Below, in pieces: positions 21,367-31,565 of a DNA stretch of 64,000 nt. The notes under the pieces are model-generated. The model did no database searches. It saw nothing but the letters and a program-made list of their open reading frames with translations, and was not told the origin of the DNA. The stretch is from Sipunculus nudus (Eukaryota > Annelida > Sipuncula > Golfingiida > Sipunculidae), in contig CM049322.1 in NCBI GenBank assembly GCA_026874595.1, forward strand, positions 28,063,840 through 28,127,839, written 5' to 3'. A program made the translations under genes and the position numbers. Numbering within the stretch: the stretch's first letter is position 1; every line of letters begins with the position of its first letter.

Positions 21367-21562
21367 AGTTGTTCATGCGGGGGAAGGGGCTCTGGTACAG
21401 AAAGATAGGAAGAAGACTTACCACTTCTATCCTTGGCTCCTAGTTCAACATTACCAGGTGAGCTTCACGCCAGGTCCTAACAGCCCCTACAAAACAACCA
21501 ACATGGAAGATCACACGGTCTCCAGGGGTTTTACAATTCAAACAAAAGGATTAGGTTTTTGA
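21367..21562 (+). CDS. Coding-like open segment, strand uncertain
   Basis: After a low-complexity (CA)-rich lead, the plus frame reads VVHAGEGALVQKDRKKTYHF then YPWLLVQHYQVSFTPGPNSP, and stays open to TGA at 21560-21562. A CAG|GTGAGC donor-like site lies at 21471. The composition is protein-like. However, the minus strand over the same bases has a better pair of splice signals (acceptor TTGTTTTGTAG and donor GTG|GTAAGTC). Both readings cannot be right as drawn. No family is recognised. Confidence 0.25.
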
Positions 21563-21649
21563 AGTTTCAAGCAGAATGCATTTAATGAAACATTCTAAAC
21601 AGTAATGATATATAAATAAAGGTTTATCTAAGGCCAAAATAAAAGAAGG

Positions 21650-21949
21650 TATGGTTCTCAGGCACTTTTTTTCAGAAATCAATGCGGGCGGGCGCTTTTT
21701 TTATTTTTAAATTTGTTTGTATGTTTCGATAAAAATGTCAAATGATAAAGGAAAAGCATGAAAATAACAGTTTCATTTTGCTAAATAAGTGAAAGCATTA
21801 CAAAACTATGGAAATTGTATGGTTTTATCTTCTTGAAAGAAATATGGGAGCGGCAGCAGCTCAAAATTGGAAAGTTTTTGTTGAAAATCAAAATAAAAAG
21901 TTTTGATGCGGGGTTTAAAATTGATGCGGGCGGTGCCTGAGAACCATAC
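21650..21949. mobile_element. TA-flanked MITE with 14-bp perfect inverted ends
   Basis: TA-TGGTTCTCAGGCAC (from 21650) and GTGCCTGAGAACCA-TA (to 21948) are perfect inverted repeats flanked by TA, the target duplication of Tc1/mariner-type transposons. The body is about 300 bp, T-rich at the left and A-rich at the right. Two direct ATGCGGGCGG words lie just inside the ends. No transposase. Superfamily assignment rests on the TA flanks only. Confidence 0.65.
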
Positions 21950-22270
21950 ATTTAATTTTTTTTTGGCCTAATAGACAATTAAAAACCATTCATGATTGAA
22001 AGTGTAAGACAATTAGAACCATTCATCAATGAAAATGTAAGATGTAAATAAATGTTTCATCTGTTTACATCTCGAGATTGCATGGTAATTATTGTAAATG
22101 CAAGTAACACTGCATGCATATCCTCACTGAATTTAATGTATACATTAATCTGTAATAAAGCACAAAATATGAATAATAAATGCACGTTAGCCTTGAGGTT
22201 GTGTTTGAGAGTCGATTAGACTCGCTGACAATCAGCATTTTCTGCGCAACATGCAGCTAAAATTTCATTT

Positions 22271-22313
<43 letters not shown>

Positions 22314-22368
22314 GACATGCCCGCCCCGTTCACGACAGGGTAAAATATTCAAAGAAATTTATAAAACT
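21950..22368. other. Non-coding, with a (CT)n tract
   Basis: AT-rich sequence with no ORF of interest. The (CT)19 tract at 22273-22310 is listed separately. Confidence 0.5.
22273..22310. repeat. (CT)19 microsatellite
   Basis: Uninterrupted CT dinucleotides forming a homopurine-homopyrimidine mirror tract, a sequence type able to form triplex DNA. Confidence 0.97.
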
Positions 22369-22369
22369 A

Positions 22370-23380
22370 GATGTGTCGGAACGACACGAATGTCCCCGCC
22401 TGGGGCAAATTAGAAACATTTGTAAAATTTTGAAAAATTTTTTAAGTTCAGGAGGTGTCGTATGGTCAAAAATAGGTCAACAAGGGCAAAATGCAAACTC
22501 GATCTGTAACGGGTCATTATCAAGCAACACACCAAAAATCATGCCAGTATATGCAGGCATTGTGAAAAAAAGTCCATACATGTGCATTTTCCATAAAAAT
22601 TTCTATCTTTAATGAAATTTTCTATGTTTAGGAGCCGTAAAACAATCAAAAGTAGGTCAACAGGGACGAAACGCGAACTCGATCTGTAACTGTCATTATG
22701 TGCCCACACATAAAAAATCAGGATGGTATCTGCAGGCATTGAGGAAACAAAGTCAGTACATATGCATTTGTTATGAAAATTTCTATTTTTCATGAAACTT
22801 TCTATGTTCAGGAGCAGTCAAATGGTCAAAAGTAGGTCAACTGGGACAAAACGTGAACTTGATCTGTAACTGGTCATTATCTGCCCACACACCAAAAATC
22901 AGGCCAATATCTGCAGGTATTGCGAAGAAAAGTCTGTACAAATGTATTTGTCATGAAAATTTATATTTTACATGAAATTTTCCATGTTCAGGAGCCGTAA
23001 AACAGTCAAAAGTAGGTCAACTGGGACAAAACGCGAACTCGATCTGTAACTGGTCATTATCTGCCTACACACCAAAAATCAGGCCAATATCTGCAGGCAT
23101 TGCGAAAAAAAGTCCGTACATGTGTATTTGCCATGAAATTTCTATTTTTCATGAAATTTCCTAAGTTTAGGAGCCGTAAAACGGTCAAAATAGGTCAACC
23201 GGGACGAAACGCGAACTCGATCTGTAACTGGTCTATATATCTGCCCACACACCAAAAATCAGGCCAATATCTGCAGTCCGTACAACTGTTTGATTTCGGA
23301 AGGACGGAAGGACGGAATGACGGAATGACGGACATGGGTAAAACTATATGCCCCGGCCATTTTGTGGCGGGGGCATAAAA
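22370..23380 (+). mobile_element. Dispersed element, 180-bp unit x 5 with end hairpins
   Basis: ACTCGATCTGTAAC/ACTTGATCTGTAAC recurs near 22497, 22677, 22857, 23037 and 23215, a period of 180, 180, 180 and 178 bp. Each unit carries GGTCAAAAGTAGGTCAAC and ATCTGCAGGCATTG. The left end has the hairpin GTGTCGGAACGACAC (22375-22389). The right end has a GGACGGAAGGACGGAATGACGG tract and a terminal hairpin at 23347-23377 with 13-bp arms (TATGCCCCGGCCA and TGGCGGGGGCATA, one mismatch). No coding. The design of tandem core plus hairpin ends suggests a non-autonomous transposon of unknown class, possibly Helitron-like. Confidence 0.75.
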
Positions 23381-23754
23381 ATATCTCATACAAAAACGAT
23401 GACACCGCGTTTTTCGTATGTAAATATCAGAGTACCATGCATCTTTAGTAGTTGCACTAGTTACTATGATCGCTCGAACCAATATAAGATCCCCTTAGCG
23501 ACTGCATAATGCCTCATCTCGGTTTACAGTATATATGACGGTTGTTGATATGAAACTAGTTTTAGGCGAGATAACTGGAATTCTTAATTTACAATTTACA
23601 ATTGTGTAATATTAAAAATACTGAATCAGTGAATTCGGGTATATTTGATTAAAATCACCATAACCACTCAGTTATACACATGCAGTTTGAAATAAAATAT
23701 ATGCCATTACAATTTAGGCAAAAGTGTATCGAATCATATAATTAAAATAATAAA
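23381..23754. other. AT-rich non-coding
   Basis: No feature recognised. Confidence 0.4.
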
Positions 23755-24140
23755 TTAAGATAAACCTGACACAAATTCGGACAGATGGCCCTTGTGGCCT
23801 TGACCTTTGACCTTGTGACCCCAATATCGATCAGTTTCTTCCCCTATTAGCAGGTCAGCTATATGTTCAAGATGGAATGTTTGGAATGAAAAGTTCGGCT
23901 TAAAATGCATCCACCTTTCTAAATAAGTGGGTCCTGTGACCTTGACCTTTGACCTCATGACCCTATAATAAAATAGATCCTCTTGTTAGAGGTGGACCAT
24001 ATACAACTAAAGTTTGAAATCCATATGCCAAACTAGAGTTATAACCAGGAAACAAACTCGAGGGGCATATAGGAAGATGAACAGACGGACAGACAGTGTG
24101 TTATATAGGGCATCCGCTTATTCAAGCGGGGTCCTAATAA
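23755..24140 (+). repeat. TGACC-family dispersed repeat copy
   Basis: Two half-units with TTGACCTTTGACCTTGTGACC (near 23800) and TGACCTTGACCTTTGACC (near 23937), then the family end with GACGGACAGACAG and GCATCCGCTTATTCAAGCGG. CCGCTTATTCAAGCGG is itself a hairpin (CCGCTT/AAGCGG). Confidence 0.8.
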
Positions 24141-24480
24141 CACACAAGATTTCAGTACTCTAGATGAAACCACATTGTAAATCTGACAGTATCATTATAA
24201 TTTGGCAGTCTCAAAACAAAGGAAAAATTGTAAAAAATAGAAAAAAATACAGGTTGCGGCACCAGTCTTTCGGAATTGAAGAAACCAATCATAATCAATA
24301 AACAGACCGTGTTCAAGGACACTAGATGAAACCACAGTCGAGAAACTAACATAATTGTGGTTACTTCACGGTCTCAAAAACAGGAAAAAATCGTAAATAT
24401 TAGAAATAATGCAAGTGGCGCCACCAGTTTTTGGGAATTTACAACCCTAGTCATGGTCAATATTAAAGAAAAGATTCATG
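24141..24480 (+). repeat. Palindrome-marked dispersed repeat, two ~164-bp units
   Basis: GGTTGCGGCACCAG (near 24252) and GTGGCGCCAC (24415-24424) head two units sharing CACTAGATGAAACCACA and AATTGAAGAAACC / AATTTACAACCC words. Same family as 9326-9875. Confidence 0.7.
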
Positions 24481-24690
24481 GAAATACATACATTAATTTT
24501 AATTATTCTGGGTAGTGCTTATGAGCAATATAGCACAAGAGGATATAGATCACAGTGAACCAATTTCAGGTTTTCAAGAAGATTTTTATTGACCCTTGAT
24601 ATTCAGTTATTGGTGTCTAGGTCAAACAGTGTCAAGACGTGCTAGCCTAACAGACAGACGGATGGACGACGGACGCTGACCGATCACATT
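24481..24690 (+). mobile_element. Partial GCTCAGCTGACT-family element
   Basis: Contains the AGGTTTTCAAGAAGATTTTT block and CAGACAGACGGATGGACGAC tract of the family, but lacks the AGTCAGCTGAGC terminus. Confidence 0.55.
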
Positions 24691-25000
24691 ACATTTAAGT
24701 AATTCCTATATACACAAAGGCAGACTAACAGAGGTATTTGCTGGTTGCATAGGACAGCCAGCGAGACTGGACGATGGGCCCATGAAGGGGTTCTCAACAT
24801 TTAAATAAAATATAACCATTTCTTTAACAATCATTCGTTTATTTTTCCATATAACAACTTCTTTTGTGTTGTCTAATGGTTTAACATCCCTCCAAATTCC
24901 TCCTTTCAGTATCCTGTTATGTGAAACGGTGAAGGTCTTAAAGGTCTTTATAAAAGTATGTCATTATCATTTCCATATCCAAAATCTGTCAAAATAAAAA
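24691..25000. other. Non-coding, nothing recognised
   Basis: Unique AT-rich sequence between repeat copies. Confidence 0.4.
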
Positions 25001-26240
25001 ACTAGGGACCCATGGGTCTCGACGCTCAGCTGCATTTGTATATAAGGATATATGTTTATGAGGTTTTCCAATATATTGGTTCTATGCTCAGTTGAAGCCA
25101 ACCTGTCTACCCAAACTGGAGTTATCATCCATAAACTAATTTGTGAATGGATGGGCCCTATGACCTTACCCTTTGACCTTGTGACCCTAAAATCATAAGG
25201 AAACTTCCCCTATTGGCAGGTGCACCACATGTTAATGATGGAAGGATTGAGATGAAAAGTTTGGCTTAAAGTGCATCCACAATCTTTCTAAAGTAGTGGG
25301 TCCTGTGACCTTTACCTTTGATCTCATGACCCCAGAATCAACAGTTCTTACTTTAGTGGTGGGCCATATATTAGTCAAGTTTGAAACCAATATTTCAAAC
25401 CAAACTGGTGTTATCATCTGGAAACTAATACGTGGATAGATTGCCCCCATGACCTTGACCTTTGACCTTGTGACCCCAAAATCCATAAGTAACTTCCACT
25501 ATTGGAAGGTGAGCAAGATCTGGAAGATAGAAGGTTTGGGAAAGAAAGTGGGCTAAAAATACATCAACAATCTTTTTAAAGAAGTGGGTCCTGTGACCTT
25601 GACCTTTGGCCTTATGACCCCAAAATCAAAAGAATTCTTACAGTATTGGTGGGTCATATACAAGTCAAAATTGAAACCAATATGTCAATCCAAACTGGAG
25701 TTATCATCCAGGAACAAATATGTGGACAGATGGGCCCCTGTGACCACGACCTTTGACCTTGTGACCCCCAAATCAATCAGGATCTTCCCCTATTGGCAGC
25801 TCAGCTATATGTGCAAGATGGAAGGTTTGGGATGAAAAGTTTGGCTTAAAATGCATCCACAATATTTTTAAATAAGTAGGTACTAAGACCTAGATCTTTG
25901 ACCTCATGACCCGTAAACTGAACAGAATTTTCCCCTATTGGCAGGTGAGCAATATCTTGAAGATGGAAGGTTTGCGATGAGAAGTTTGGCTTCAAATGCA
26001 TATGCATTCTTTTTAAAGAAATGAGTCCTGTGACCTTGACCTTTGACCGTTGGACCCCAAAATCGACACGGTTCTGACTTTATTGGTGAGTCATATATAA
26101 GTCAAGTTTGAAACCAAGATGTCAAACTAAACTGGAGTTATCATCTGGAAACTAATTTGTGAACAGATTGCGCCTGTGACCTTGACCTTTGACCATGTAA
26201 TCCAAAATTTATTTATGACCTTTGACCTTCTGGGCATAGG
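25001..26240 (+). repeat. TGACC-family array, ~8 half-units
   Basis: Begins with the ACCCATGGGTCTCGACGCTCAG start of the inverted-end family, then switches to TGACC units. TGACC cores occur near 25160, 25307, 25450, 25594, 25738, 25884, 26030 and 26177, about 145 bp apart. The best cores read TGACCTTGACCTTTGACC. TATTGGCAGGTGAGC and GGAGTTATCATC alternate between them, so the true unit is a ~290-bp dimer. ORFs on the minus strand with recurring KVKVTG are repeat translations. Confidence 0.85.
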
Positions 26241-26657
26241 GAGTTGTCACTTTAAATATGTAGACATGAAAAAGCAAACGGGTCATTACATTGTGTGTGT
26301 GGACCTATATGTACAAGGTGATGGACAAAAATTAAGAGAAACTTCTGCCTTATAAACACTGAGTCACTGAGAGAGAGACGTATGTATAAATAAACTTCAT
26401 CACAAATACCTGAAAACTCGACACTTAAAGTTTGTATAATATAAAGTTAATAGGACTTGTTATAGTGAAAAGAGGTTGGTCCACTGACCATGAGGTAACT
26501 CGGCGTGTCCACCCATGAATTTGGTTGCTTTTGGTTCTCTTAAAAGAAATTAAGAATGACCGAAACATAAAAGGTTGTAAAAGGGAAATGTTGAGGAAGG
26601 GGATCAACTTGATATATAAATATATAAACTTCGTTATTTTACATGGATTGTACAACT
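26241..26657. other. Non-coding
   Basis: Short AT-rich unique stretch. The word GATGGACAAAAATTAAGAGA near 26320 resembles a transposon terminus but no partner end was found. Confidence 0.35.
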
Positions 26658-26866
26658 AGTTATAATAACTTATACAAGGCACTCTCCTTGACTCGGATGT
26701 TGGCGCTCGGTAGTCGGGGAGGGTGGCGGAAACCGGAGGACCCGGAGAAAACCACCGGCCTTGGACGGGCCACTACAACCAATGCACTCTCATAGCCACG
26801 TTGGGTATCGAACCCGGGTCGCCATTGTAGAAGGCCGAGCGTTTTACCACTCAGTCGTCCACATGA
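26658..26866 (-). mobile_element. tRNA-derived SINE
   Basis: Read on the minus strand from about 26864, it begins GTGGACGACTGAGTGGTAAA, a tRNA-like acceptor and D-arm with a good RNA polymerase III A box (26853-26835). The B box GGTTCGATACC lies at 26814-26804, a perfect GGTTCGANNCC. The A-to-B spacing is that of a tRNA, but the anticodon arm does not fold and the sequence continues into a GC-rich body containing GGTTTTCTCCGGG and CCTCCGGTTTCC, a motif common in conserved domains of metazoan SINEs. The 3' end lies near 26660 and has no clear A tail. The 85-codon ORF over it is not a gene. Confidence 0.75.
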
Positions 26867-27689
26867 ATGTGACCTCTTATGACGTCTTATGACATTCTGG
26901 GTATAATATCGATGCAATACTATTTAACTGAAAGGGACGTACATATACAAGGCAACAAAAAATGGAGAAGCCAAAGGGGGCACGTCAGAACTACATGTAA
27001 TTCTGGTCAAGTTATTGTACAGTCAATTTATATGTGTTATAGCTGAAGACCAGTAAACATTACATGGACCTTCACCAAAAAGAATACAAGGCCATATACT
27101 TCTCAGTTGTAAAACAATGTTATAACAGACAAATGTATTATTACTTCACTTCCTTATTAATTAGCATCATAATATACAAGTATTTTTATATGGAAGGAGT
27201 TAGCTGAATGCAAGTTTATGTTGACGGGTGAAGAGAACGGAAATGCTTCTTTGACCGTTTCATGTTTTGTGGGCTTTATCTGACCTGCATCTGAAGCGTC
27301 ATTTAAAAGCGTTTGTCGTTGTCAATACTTACACTGTTGCTAAAACGAACTTTTACTGACATACAACAAATAGGGAAACTTATCATAAGCGAGTGGTTAA
27401 AACTCTAACTTATGAATTAATGAACAGAAAGGAACAGACTCGCAGTACAAAAGAAACGAAGTATTTTAAAAGCATATCAGATGCAGATTACTATAAGATT
27501 ACCTATAAAATAAACTGCACACATAATAAACACGCATAAATATATAAACAACTAGACATTTCTTGGCACCGCAGGTGCCAGAGTATCCCCAGACATAGTA
27601 GCCCCCCCCCCCCCCCCCTTTAAGAATAGACCCCCATTTTCAGCAGCATATACTGACACTTGGCATATTTATTGTTTCTTCCATCTAAA
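26867..27689. other. Non-coding; C17 at 27602-27618
   Basis: Unique AT-rich sequence with a mildly GC-richer patch at 27220-27340. A run of 17 C at 27602-27618 sits at the left edge of the next TGACC array. Confidence 0.5.
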
Positions 27690-29020
27690 AATCCACAATC
27701 TTGTTGAAGATATTGGTCCTGTGACCTTGATCTTTTTAAAGATGTGTCCTGTGACCTTGACCTTTGACCTCATGACCCCAAAATCAATTCAGATCTTGCT
27801 TTTCCAATGGGACATATGCAAGTTTGAAATCTATACATCAATAAAGCAGGAATTATCATCCAGAAACTAATTTGTTTGGACAGATGGCTCCTGTGACCTT
27901 CACCTTTGACCTTGTGACCTCAAAATTGATAGTGTTCTTCCTCTCTTGGCAGGTGAACTATATGTGCAAGATGAAAGATCTGAGATGAATTGTTTGGCTG
28001 AAAATGCATCCACAGTCTTTTTAAAGAGTTTTCCTGTGACCTTGACCTTTGACCTCATGACCCAAAAATCAATTTTGGTCTTGCTTTTCCAATGGGTCAA
28101 ATACAAGTCAAGTTTGAAATCCATACATCAAAAAAAGCAGGAATTATCATCCAGGAACTAATTCTTGGACAGATGGCTCCTGTGACCTTCACCTTTGACC
28201 TTTTGACCTCAAAATTGATAGGGTTCTTCCTCTCTTGGCAGGTGAACTATATATGCAAGATGAAAGGTCTGAGATGAAATGTTTGGCTGAAAATGCATCC
28301 ACATCTTTTTAAAGATGTGTCCTGTGACCTTGACCTTTGATCTCATGACCCCAAAATCAATTTTGGTCTTGCTTTTCCAATGGGTCAAATACAAGTCAAG
28401 TTTGAAATCCATACATCAATAAAAGCAGGAATTATCATCCAGAAACTAATTTTTGGACAGATGGCTCCTGTGACCTTCACCTTTGACCTTGTGACCTCAA
28501 AATTGATAGGGGTCTTCCACTCTTGGCAGGTGAACTATATGTGCAAGATGAAAGATCTGAGATGAATTGTTTGGCTGAAAATGCATCCACATCTTTTTAA
28601 AGAGGTTTCCTGTGACCTTGACCTTTGACCTCATGACCCCAAAATCAATTTTGGTCTTGCTTTTCCAATGGGACATATACAAGTCAAGTTTGAAATCCAT
28701 ACATCAATAAAAGCAGGAATTATCATCCAGAAACTAATTATTGGACGGATGGCTCCTGTGACCTTCACCTTTGACCTTGTGACCCCAAAATTTATATGGA
28801 TCATCCACTATTGGCAAGTGAGCTATATATTCAAGATGGAAGACCTGGGATGAAAGTTTGGCTTAAAATGCATCCACAGTATCTTTTAAGATGACAGTCC
28901 AGTGACCTTGACCTTTGACCTCATGACCCTAGAACCTATAGGGTTCTTACTTTAGTGGTGGGCCATACATAAGTCATGTTTGAAATCCATATGGCTATCA
29001 ACACTGGAGATATCATAAGA
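27690..29020 (+). repeat. TGACC-family tandem array, 288-bp unit x >4
   Basis: TGTGACCTTCACC recurs at 27892, 28181, 28469 and 28757 (289, 288, 288 bp). The alternate core TGACCTTGACCTTTGACC recurs between them (near 27747, 28037, 28325, 28613, 28902). Units are much more alike than in the other TGACC copies, pointing to recent tandem growth. The plus and minus ORFs of 60-75 codons that recur here are repeat translations. Confidence 0.9.
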
Positions 29021-29582
29021 GGTGTGTGATTTTCACCATATGTGGCAATATTCAAGGTCAAGGCCACTATCATAGGAAAGGTCATGACCCCAATTTAAAT
29101 AAACATCATCCCATAACCCATACCTATGTATATGCATAATATAAAAGAAATCTGTCCATTAGTTTTTGACTTATAATGCTCACAGTACTGTAAGGTGGCA
29201 ATTTTGGGGGTATTAAACGGCACGAAAACAAGTAAAGAATAACAGGTGGCGCCACCAGTTTCTGGAACATGACAACCCTATCCATGATCTTCCATCAACT
29301 TGATTTTGGGATAAATCCATGCAAGATTTCTTGAGATATTAAAGAATTTGTGTGATTTTCCCCAAAATTGGACCTATTCAAGGTCAAGGACCTAGTAAAG
29401 GTCATGACCTCATTTTAAATAGGCGTCGTCCTCTTACCCATATCTATACATATACCAAGTTTGGTAAAGTTCCGTGAAATATTTTTTGGGTTATCGCGCC
29501 AACAAGATTTATATGCGGCGGCGGCGGCGGCGGCGGCGGGACCGGTATGAAAACATAGTATCCCCCGACTTTGTCTGGGGAT

Positions 29583-29585
<3 letters not shown>
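29021..29585 (+). repeat. Dispersed repeat, 327-bp unit x ~1.7, (GCG)n and hairpin end
   Basis: GTGTGATTTTCACC and TGTGATTTTCCCC start related units about 327 bp apart, each followed by ATTCAAGGTCAAGG (near 29050 and 29377). GGTGGCGCCACC lies at 29245-29256. The right end is (GCG)9 at 29514-29540, then AACATAGTATCC, a hairpin (TATCCCC...GGGGATA with inner GAC/GTC, about 29559-29583) and ATACAAT. The same end module terminates the repeat at 1-780. Confidence 0.75.

Positions 29586-29587
<2 letters not shown>

Positions 29588-29657
<70 letters not shown>
29588..29657. repeat. (AT)n microsatellite
   Basis: About 35 AT dinucleotides immediately after the repeat's hairpin end; many such ends prime microsatellite growth. 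Confidence 0.97.
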
Positions 29658-29658
<1 letters not shown>

Positions 29659-30716
29659 CGTAAAGTAATTTTATGATGAATTATCAATAAACAAAAGACA
29701 TGGCCGCATCCGGCGGCGTAGTAGTCAGCTCCATAACAAAACTGAGGAGCAAGGAACAAAAATAATCAGTGCTTTTCATATTCCCCCAAATCCAGGGAGA
29801 ATTGCGGTGAAGTAACTCCCCTGGCCGGGTTTAATAATAGATGTAACCGCCCTGAGAGATGGGAGTAGCCGGCCTTCCAGCTCCGTAGTGGTTATTTGTT
29901 GTAACGTTGGCCGCTGGTCCAGTCTTGCCCGAGATCAATAAAAACCAGCGGCCAGCCAGCTGCCAGCCTGGTGGTCACAGTCTGGGCCTGACTACGACAG
30001 CACCTACCTGGCTACCGGAGCCAGCCCCTGAGTTTAATTTCTCTCCTCATTCACTGACGCCATTCAACTGAGAAATGGTGCGCACCAACAAAACGCACCT
30101 ACTGAACTCAGGGGGACTTCTTTGCTTGTTTGCGTGTTGAAAACACTTTAGTGCTGTGTATACCTATCAAAAGCAATTACTGAATCCCCCGCGCTTTTGA
30201 TCACGTGACTATTCAGTGCTGTCATTCCTATTTATAGCAATGACTGACTGGCGTCTTATAACAGAGTCGGCGTACGGTCATTCGTTAGCCGTAAACACGG
30301 GTCGGTAGTGGTGTTTGTCTTAATCAGCGCGACCCACACTACCAGGGAAGATGTGTTCGATCGTTGACGCTACACGTGCATTACATTTGTCTGTCAGCTG
30401 TTAAGCCATATTAAGATTTGTGTCACCTCGTTCGGAGATAACCCCCCCCCCCCCTTCCCCAACCGACCACGGCCGGGGGTAAGGTTTATTGTTAAGTGAC
30501 CCCTACGTTTCCATATGTTGGCTTAAAATCAGCATCAAGTTGATAATGTGTCGAATTGTAATGTAAACAAATTGACTACCGGTTATGCGGTTTGTGTACC
30601 AGAATGAACCGACTGATATTTACACAGATACCACCCCAGCAAGAGGGTTGAAAAAAGAGTAGAAGTGTAGAGTAACCAATAGCAACCCATACAGCCACCC
30701 CTACCACCTCTTATTA
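29658..30716. promoter_or_regulatory. Unique GC-richer island with TATA-like and E-box motifs
   Basis: An 11-bp perfect inverted repeat TGGCCGCTGGT / ACCAGCGGCCA lies at 29908-29918 and 29944-29954. TCACGTGA lies at 30201-30208. TATTTATA (plus) or TATAAATA (minus) lies at 30229-30236, with CpG-rich sequence and a GGTCATTCG initiator-like word near 30277. A CAG|GTAGGT donor-like site lies on the minus strand near 30010. C13 at 30442-30454. No frame with splice support was found. Promoter or enhancer function is inferred. Confidence 0.3.
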
Positions 30717-31565
30717 GTTGAAGTGTAACTGTCAAGCTTGTACACCTGAGATACCAATCTGCTATATAGGAATGTAACTGAAGTGTAACTATCAAAGTTG
30801 TACAGGTATATGGAGATTTCATGGGGTGTAACTGTTAAAACTTGTACACCTGGAATAACGGTCAGGTATATGGATATTGCATGAGGTGTAACTGTTAATG
30901 TTGTACAGCTGGGATAACAGTCAGGTATATGGAGATTTCATGAGGTGTAACTGTTAATGTTGTACACCTGGAATAATGGTCAGGTATATGGATATTTCAT
31001 GAGGTGTAACTGTTAATGTTGTACACCTGGGATAACAGTCAGGTATATGGAGATTTCATGAGGTGTAACTGTTAATGTTGTACACCTGGAATAACGGTCA
31101 GGTATATGGATATTTCATGAGGTGTAACTGTTAATGTTGTACACCTGGGATAACAGTCAGGTATATGGAGATTTCATGAGGTGTAACTGTTAATGTTGTA
31201 CACCTGGGATAACGGTCAGGTATATGGATATTTCATGAGGTGTAACTGTTAATGTTGTACACCTGGGATAACAGTCAGGTATATGGGGATTTCATGAAGT
31301 GTAACTGTTAATGTTGTACACCTGGGATAACAGTCAGGTATATGGAGATTTCATGAGGTGTAACTGTTAATGTTGTACACCTGGAATAATGGTCAGGTAT
31401 ATGGATATTTCATGAGGTGTAACTGTTAATGTTGTACACCTGGGATAACAGTCAGGTATATGGAGATTTCATGAGGTGTAACTGTTAATGTTGTACACCT
31501 GGAATAACGGTCAGGTATATGGATATTTCATGAGGTGTAACTGTTAATGTTGTACACCTGGGATA
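30717..31565. repeat. Minisatellite A, 59-bp unit x ~14
   Basis: Units of the form GGTGTAACTGTTAATGTTGT + ACACCTGGGATAACAGTC + AGGTATATGGAGATTTCATG repeat every 59 bp. Two subtypes (ACAGTC/GGAGATTT and ACGGTC/GGATATTT) alternate through most of the array, giving a 118-bp two-unit period. Units at the left edge are diverged. Confidence 0.95.

Noticed and set aside
26804-26864. A functional tRNA gene on the minus strand
   Set aside because: A and B boxes are present, but the anticodon arm does not fold and there is a long non-tRNA body, so it is a SINE.
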